Of a DNA stretch of 64,000 bases, positions 59,530 through 64,000 are shown piece after piece. The DNA is taken from the NCBI GenBank assembly GCA_948146395.1, contig OX411552.1, positions 10,559,686 to 10,623,685 on the forward strand, in the 5' to 3' direction. Both the position numbers and the translations under genes were made by a program. The stretch is from Fragum whitleyi (lineage: Eukaryota; Mollusca; Bivalvia; Cardiida; Cardiidae). The notes beneath the pieces are model-generated. The model had not been told where the DNA came from, did not search any database, and saw only the letters and a program-made list of their open reading frames with translations. Numbering within the stretch: position 1 is the first letter of the stretch; every line of letters starts with the position of its first letter.

Positions 59530-60283
59530 CAGTAAGGAACAGCGTGAAATTATCGCTCATTCCGATCCCAACCATTCTAAATCGCTCACTCAGTGCTCCA
59601 TTCATTCATTCGAAACACTCACTCGAACCATTCATAATCGTTTCAACATCACGAAATAGATAAGATAAACAACAGCATTCAAAATAAAAATCCCTACGAA
59701 AGCATCACGATTTCCAGGCTTAACTGAATTTTGCAAGCGTCTGATTGGTTCGCGAGTGTGTGTATTTCCGTTTATTTATCGTCGCTACCGTAGCACATGC
59801 CCATATGAGCGACGCCCCCAGAAGACGGTTAGTTGTTACGGGGGATAGTGCAAGGATACACGACGAAACTACTGCTGAGATCCGCCATGGTTCTAACGTG
59901 CTCGGCGTAAAGCACCGTCTCACAGGGCCTCGGTTTAACGTCTCATCCGAAAGACAATTAGTTTTATTTAGTGTATCAGCCCGGGAATCGAACCCACGCC
60001 GCCGAACTTCAATGGTTTTGAAGTCCGGTGCTCTACCAACTGAGCTAATCGGGCTGGTATTGGTTCGCGAAGACATGAAAAAGCTATTTATGGAATTTGT
60101 ATGCATATTATATTAAAGGGAAGTAATAAATATAGCTAATTTTGTTCATCTTGAACAAAACCAGCGTTATTGGATTACCTCCCTATCATTTCATTGGAAA
60201 CTAAACTCCTTTCGCTCATTTAATTTCATTTCTAATTCGTTCTAATATCATTCAGCTTAACAATTCCACGATTTTCTTTACTG
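59530..60283 (+). mobile_element. Family A MITE interrupted by a SINE
   Basis: TA-CAGTAAGGAACAGCGTG starts the copy. CTCAGTGCTCCATTCATTC and CACTCACTCGAACC follow, and the interior breaks at GTCTGATTGGTTCGCGA. After the SINE it resumes with GGTTCGCGAAGACATG, then GGGAAGTAATAA, the GTTCATCTTGAAC tip, GATTACCTCCC and CACGATTTTCTTTACTG-TA. Confidence 0.92.
59756..60058 (-). mobile_element. tRNA-derived SINE with 12 bp target-site duplication
   Basis: ATTGGTTCGCGA occurs exactly at 59744-59755 and 60059-60070. Between them, on the minus strand, lies a tRNA-like head: acceptor GCCCGAT / ATCGGGC-like ends, A-box TTAGCTCAGTTGGTAGAGCA, and B-box GGGTTCGATTCCC. The anticodon arm is replaced by a longer stem (ACTTCAA / TTGAAGT around AACCA), so it is not a functional tRNA. 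About 220 bp of body follows. Frames of over 120 codons on both strands here are by-products of the SINE. Confidence 0.92.
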
Positions 60284-60285
60284 TA

Positions 60286-60460
60286 AATGTAGAGCCAGGT
60301 GATGAAGCGTCTATCTGCGAATTTAGGAAGCAAAGATTGAAATTCTATTTGCGGAAAAAAACCGTCTCTAGATAATTAAGTCCTCCCAATCTTTATAGAT
60401 CATTAGTACTTAAGTAAAACGCTTAATGTTCGATGTTTTAATGTTTGATCCCACTGCAGA
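60286..60460. other. Gene-free stretch
   Basis: Nothing recognised; AT-rich up to the phased island. Confidence 0.4.
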
Positions 60461-61075
60461 TCCGATCAACTCGATCGCCTAAATTCCCCAATCAAACTCG
60501 ACCATGCTCGACATATACACGACTTTTTCTTGATCTTTGCTCATTCGAACCCGACCCCTGCACGAATATTCACGGCCCTTTCGCGATCGCAACGCGACCT
60601 CAATTCTAACGGCCTCTTGATCATCCAGACCTCAACTCGATCACTATTCGATCCCGTCTTGACCTTCTAGATCATACCGACCTATGCTCGAGTTCTACAC
60701 CATCATTTCCGGACCAGCTCAATCTCTACTCGACAAAATCCAAATTCCCCCCCCCCCCCCAAAAAAAAATGCCATCGAGATTAGTCGAGCGTGGTCATGC
60801 ATCAGCTCGAGTTTATCGGGAAGAGGTCGGCAATAACTCGAGTACAGGTCGAGAATGATCGTGTAAAGGTCGGGTGAAAGATTTCAATTAGATCATATTT
60901 TATCTCTACACGATTGATTCACGAACACCTTGATCCTACACATGACAAAAAAATCGGGTAGGGAGGCCGACCACACTCGATCGCTTGGATCTTCCTCGAC
61001 CAGTAATGCCAACCAAACTCGACCAGTACTCGATCGCTTGACAGAGTTGCTCGGATTGGTAGGGGGGGGGGGGGG
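60461..61075. repeat. Helically phased CpG word array, island 2
   Basis: Block 1 (60461-60735) is made of degenerate CTCGACC/CTCGATC words. CGA or TGA steps fall at 60499, 60509, 60520, 60531, 60552, 60563, 60573, 60584, 60595, 60618, 60638, 60649, 60660, 60689, 60710 and 60731. All are close to one 10.5 bp grid (232 bp for 22 turns). Block 2 (60780-60876) has the complement, GGTCGAG, with TC steps of 10, 12, 9, 11, 11, 11, 10 and 11 bp. Block 3 (60966-61035) is again CTCGACC. C14 (60747-60760, followed by A9) and G14 (61062-61075) flank blocks 2-3 in inverted fashion. The island is much richer in CpG than its surroundings and has no convincing coding frame. Confidence 0.78.
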
Positions 61076-61457
61076 CATAACATTGGCGAAAGTGTATTTT
61101 GAACTGCCTTTATATTATATCTTGCAATCTATAGTAGTTAGATGAAAGAATAGTCGAGGTCTTTCATCATGGTTCATGGTGTACTTTTAATCGCTGAATA
61201 CGTGCAAAGAGTAGCATTCCAGAATTTTCATTATTTCCTCGAAATAAGTGGACTAATTAAGCATTTTCATTAATGTTTACTAGTCATGTTCTTTCAATGG
61301 AAGCAATAATCATCTACGCAATTCACTAAACGGTTTCGCAACAGAAATAACTCATGACTCTGCCCATCCTCTCTTTGAATTGGTATCATTATTCATTTTA
61401 TATTAGGACCATTTGATGGCTCTTAGTCAGATGACACTGTCAATAAAATAAATACAT
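61076..61457. other. Gene-free stretch
   Basis: Nothing recognised. Confidence 0.4.
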
Positions 61458-61800
61458 ATAGTTAGTGTTTTCATGATATTCACGATCAAAGTCGTTCTAA
61501 ACCGCTTCCTCATCTCTCCTGTCAAATTCAAATCATTAACTGAAATCAATCAAAATCGCTCTGAAATCGTTCAGAAAATCATTGAAAACTTTCAATCATC
61601 GAAAAAGTTCAATACGACCAACATTTCAATCCAAACAATCGAACAATTCCATGATTTATTTGCTAGTGTGGCTTTTGAAGCTACTGTTACAATTACAATA
61701 TACAGGGTAATCCTTAATATTTGCTACGCTAGCTACGATAGCAAAATTATACATAAAATATTGACATGTTTGGTCCAATCTAAAATTGATAAAGGGAGGC
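61458..61800 (+). mobile_element. Family A MITE, strongly decayed, right end missing
   Basis: AGTTAGTGTTTTCATGATAT, GATCAAAGTCGTTCTAAACC, TCAATCAAAATCGCTC and a final AAAGGGAGGCAG are in family order. The TIR and the inner CATTCATTCC block are barely recognisable, and the sequence stops at the hairpin. Confidence 0.6.
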
Positions 61801-62185
61801 AGTTTTTTTAGTTTTTTTTTTATTTTTACACAATGCGAGGTCCATCTAGGTCGTATTTCAATGTACATGTATTACTGAAAAACAAAACATTTTTTCTTGA
61901 TAACAGTAACCCCCCTCCCCCCTCCATCTCCGAAAAAAACAACAATGTTATAAGATCAAATAACTTTAAAAAAAAATCTTTTGAAATTTATACAGAGAAA
62001 AGCAAGGTGTAATGGTAGACCCCCACAACCTTCATTATTTTTTTTAAATTAATGTAAATTACGATTTTATCATACAAGTCAGCATTTGCGTCGTTTCTAG
62101 GTGGGACCAACTCGCTTATACAGATGTGACATGCTCCCACCAACATACATGTATTGCTCTTCAACCTGTTAGGACATCTTAAATA
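61801..62185. other. Gene-free stretch
   Basis: Several short homopolymer runs (T9, C-rich 61911-61925, A-rich) and nothing else recognised. Confidence 0.4.
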
Positions 62186-62624
62186 CAATTAACAACATCG
62201 TGAAATTGACAGGATGAATGATTTGGGAATGATTTAGGAATGAAATTGAATGAGTGTGTGGAGCGAGTTTTGGCTGAATTTAATGGGAGGTAATCCTATA
62301 TCGTAAAATTTGTTCAAGAAGAACAAAATTTGCGAAATTGATAACCTGCCTTTAATAAAAAAATACATTCAAGTTTTATTCATGGCTCCCTATTTCTTCA
62401 AGAACCTATGAGACGCTAATGATTTGAATTATGTTAGTGAAATCGCGATTTTTTCCCGATCAAAATTTATTTTGAATGACGTTGGTTATTCTATATTTTC
62501 AGATGAGTTTGAGCGTTTTTGAATGGTTTGAGTGAGTGTTTGAGATAAATGAATGGAGCGCTGAGTGACCGATTTAGAATGGTTTTGATTGAGGTGAATG
62601 TCAATTTCACGATATAACTAACTG
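62186..62624 (-). mobile_element. Family A MITE, full length
   Basis: TA-CAATTAACAACATCGTG to CACGATATAACTAACTG-TA. GTGTGTGGAGCGAG, GGGAGGTAATCC, the AATTTGTTCAAGAAG / AACAAAATTTGCG hairpin and GAATGGAGCGCTGAG are all present. Confidence 0.93.
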
Positions 62625-62680
62625 TAACAACATTGATTTAAGTGCTTGTTGAATGTCATATAAGCTACTCAAGAATGTTA

Positions 62681-63064
62681 CTCTTAAGAACATCGCGAAA
62701 ACTACAAGTTGAATGATTTTGGAATGAATTTGGAAAAAAATTGAATGGTGTTTGGAGCGAGTTTTGAGCGAAAGTTAAAGAAAGGTAATCCAAAAATATC
62801 GCATATTTTGTTCGTGATGAGCAAAAATAGCGACATTCATTACCTTCCTTATATAAGATATACGTATTCTTATTTTTGTGTGGTTTCATGGACCAATCAG
62901 ACACTTTAAAATCCACACCAGCCCTTCGACAGGTTTTCTAATGATTTCGGAGCGTTTTTTGATCGATTTGAGTGAGTATTTCGAATGAACAAATGGTGCG
63001 CTGAGTGAATGGTTTAGAACGATTTTGATCGCAATGAGTGTTAATTTCAAGTTGTAGCTAACTG
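62681..63064 (-). mobile_element. Family A MITE, in tandem with previous copy
   Basis: TA-CTCTTAAGAACATCGCG starts 57 bp after the previous copy and has the same orientation. The ATTTTGTTCGTGATG / AGCAAAAAT hairpin and GGTGCGCTGAG are clear. The region between them is about 50 bp short. It ends AGTTGTAGCTAACTG-TA. Confidence 0.9.
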
Positions 63065-63850
63065 TAACCGTTGACTTTACATTGATTGTACGCGGGAAAA
63101 GTGTATGCTACGACGTCGAACTCAATCTTCAATTATTCATGTATTACAATGTTTGGCGTCATTTGCTATGACCCTCCCTCAAGACCTGAGTGTCTTTTAT
63201 TGTTGAAATTGAAGTGTTTAAAAAAAGAAAGTAGACTTATTGCTAAAATACTAATGATGCAACAAGCAAAACCCAGTTTGCCAAAAGCCAAATGATTACA
63301 AGGGTAATCATCTAACGTTTTGTGCCCCATGAATTACCAGGTAAACGCGTCAACATCGCGAGCCGTGCCAGGTAAATGCATTCTCCTCGCTTACTCACAA
63401 TGATAAGCATACATCATACATGCCAACTCTATTTCAAGTATTTCAACTATTACGTCGAATAGTATCATTGAACTAATTTTCATTATCCGTTACCTTTAGC
63501 TCGAGGAAAGTATACAATATTTTTTGATATCGAATACTTTGATATTGCACTAAGATTATTTTCACGTGCACAACTGGACTGGACTACTTTCTGGTTGCTA
63601 CCTCGCCATAAGTCAACATATATTCACATTATCAACACTTTCCATTTGCGTTCATAATTCGAGAAATAGTTTTGCCTAAATGTTTTTTTACAAAGCGAGA
63701 CAAAAAATAGAGAATTATTTCCGAAAAAAAACCAACAAGCGGCTGTTAAAAAATCCGGTCATGAAAAAAAGGAGTCGACCTATTAATGACGACATTATAA
63801 AAATCTATTTTTATGACAGTCGTCCTTAAATGTGTGTTCCATTATTTAAG
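63065..63850. other. Gene-free stretch
   Basis: No exon recognised, including no match to the expected next MDP1 exon. Confidence 0.45.
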
Positions 63851-64000
63851 AGATGAAGAGAGTATTTGTTGATATAATTGAGGTGTGAAACTAAAAATCT
63901 AATCACGCTGTATGAGTACGTGAAGCGGATTCATACAAGAGTGTGAGTCCGTTTTTAGTTACATACCTCTAAGAAATCAACAAATATTATCTTCATATCT
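63851..64000. mobile_element. Foldback element at window edge
   Basis: AGATGAAGAGAGTATTTGTTG, GAGGTGTGAAACTAAAAA on the left pair with TTTTTAGTTACATACCTC and CAACAAATATTATCTTCATA on the right. Inside, CACGCTGTATGAG and CGGATTCATACAAGAGTGTG form a second partial stem. Arms total about 47 bp at roughly 80 percent match. The element appears complete at 150 bp, but its right end coincides with the window edge. Confidence 0.7.

Noticed and set aside
59980..60056. tRNA gene on the minus strand
   Set aside because: The anticodon arm is replaced by a longer stem and the sequence is the head of a SINE with a 12 bp target-site duplication.
59720..60116. Overlapping frames of 123 and 128 codons
   Set aside because: Both lie in the SINE. 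Peptides of the SSVGRAPDF type are known translation artefacts of tRNA-like DNA.
60893..61145. Two opposing short frames with Pro- or Gly-rich runs
   Set aside because: They are created by the G14 tract and the phased CTCGACC words.

Overview
This window is AT-rich eukaryotic DNA with very little coding sequence. It most resembles a bivalve mollusc genome. The reasons are dense TIR/foldback MITEs, tRNA-headed SINEs, 5'-truncated LINEs with microsatellite tails, a degenerate tandem repeat of a type I associate with bivalve intergenic DNA, and an intron of about 17.5 kb. The organism call is an inference; no species-specific marker was recognised.

Genes. Positions 1-147 hold the last coding exon of an unrecognised + strand gene, with a poly(A) signal at 198-203. 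The only gene I can name is a + strand HAD-family phosphatase, magnesium-dependent phosphatase 1 (MDP1). Its DYTLWPFWVD exon is at 41574-41637 and the following YPDV exon at 59143-59256. The two exons match in splice phase and are separated by a 17.5 kb intron. Exon 1 was not found, and the 3' exons must lie beyond the window.

Repeats. Everything else is repeats or featureless AT-rich sequence. The dominant one, called family A here, is a roughly 430 bp MITE with CAGTTAACAACATCGTG termini, TA target sites and a central hairpin. I count 28 full or partial copies, about 10 kb in total. One copy (52924-55663) carries a frameshifted LINE and another (59530-60283) carries a SINE with a 12 bp target-site duplication, so family A is older than both. 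Other families are foldbacks rich in TGACGTCA (9.5-13.3, 24.5, 32.5, 40, 42.3-43.5 kb), seven short hairpins with GTTCAGGATGACAAAACG-like ends, three elements with CTGGCAGGG ends, a GGGGCCCGTTTTACTAAA family, a piggyBac-like MITE with TTAA sites, and an (AT)77 array.

Most unusual signal. Two islands (31051-31290 and 60461-61075) consist of degenerate short words, TTCGTAG and CTCGACC respectively, whose CpG recurs about every 10-11 bp. Over 232 bp of the second island the mean spacing is close to 10.5 bp, the DNA helical repeat. Both islands switch word orientation in blocks (forward, reverse, forward). I know of no described element class with this layout.
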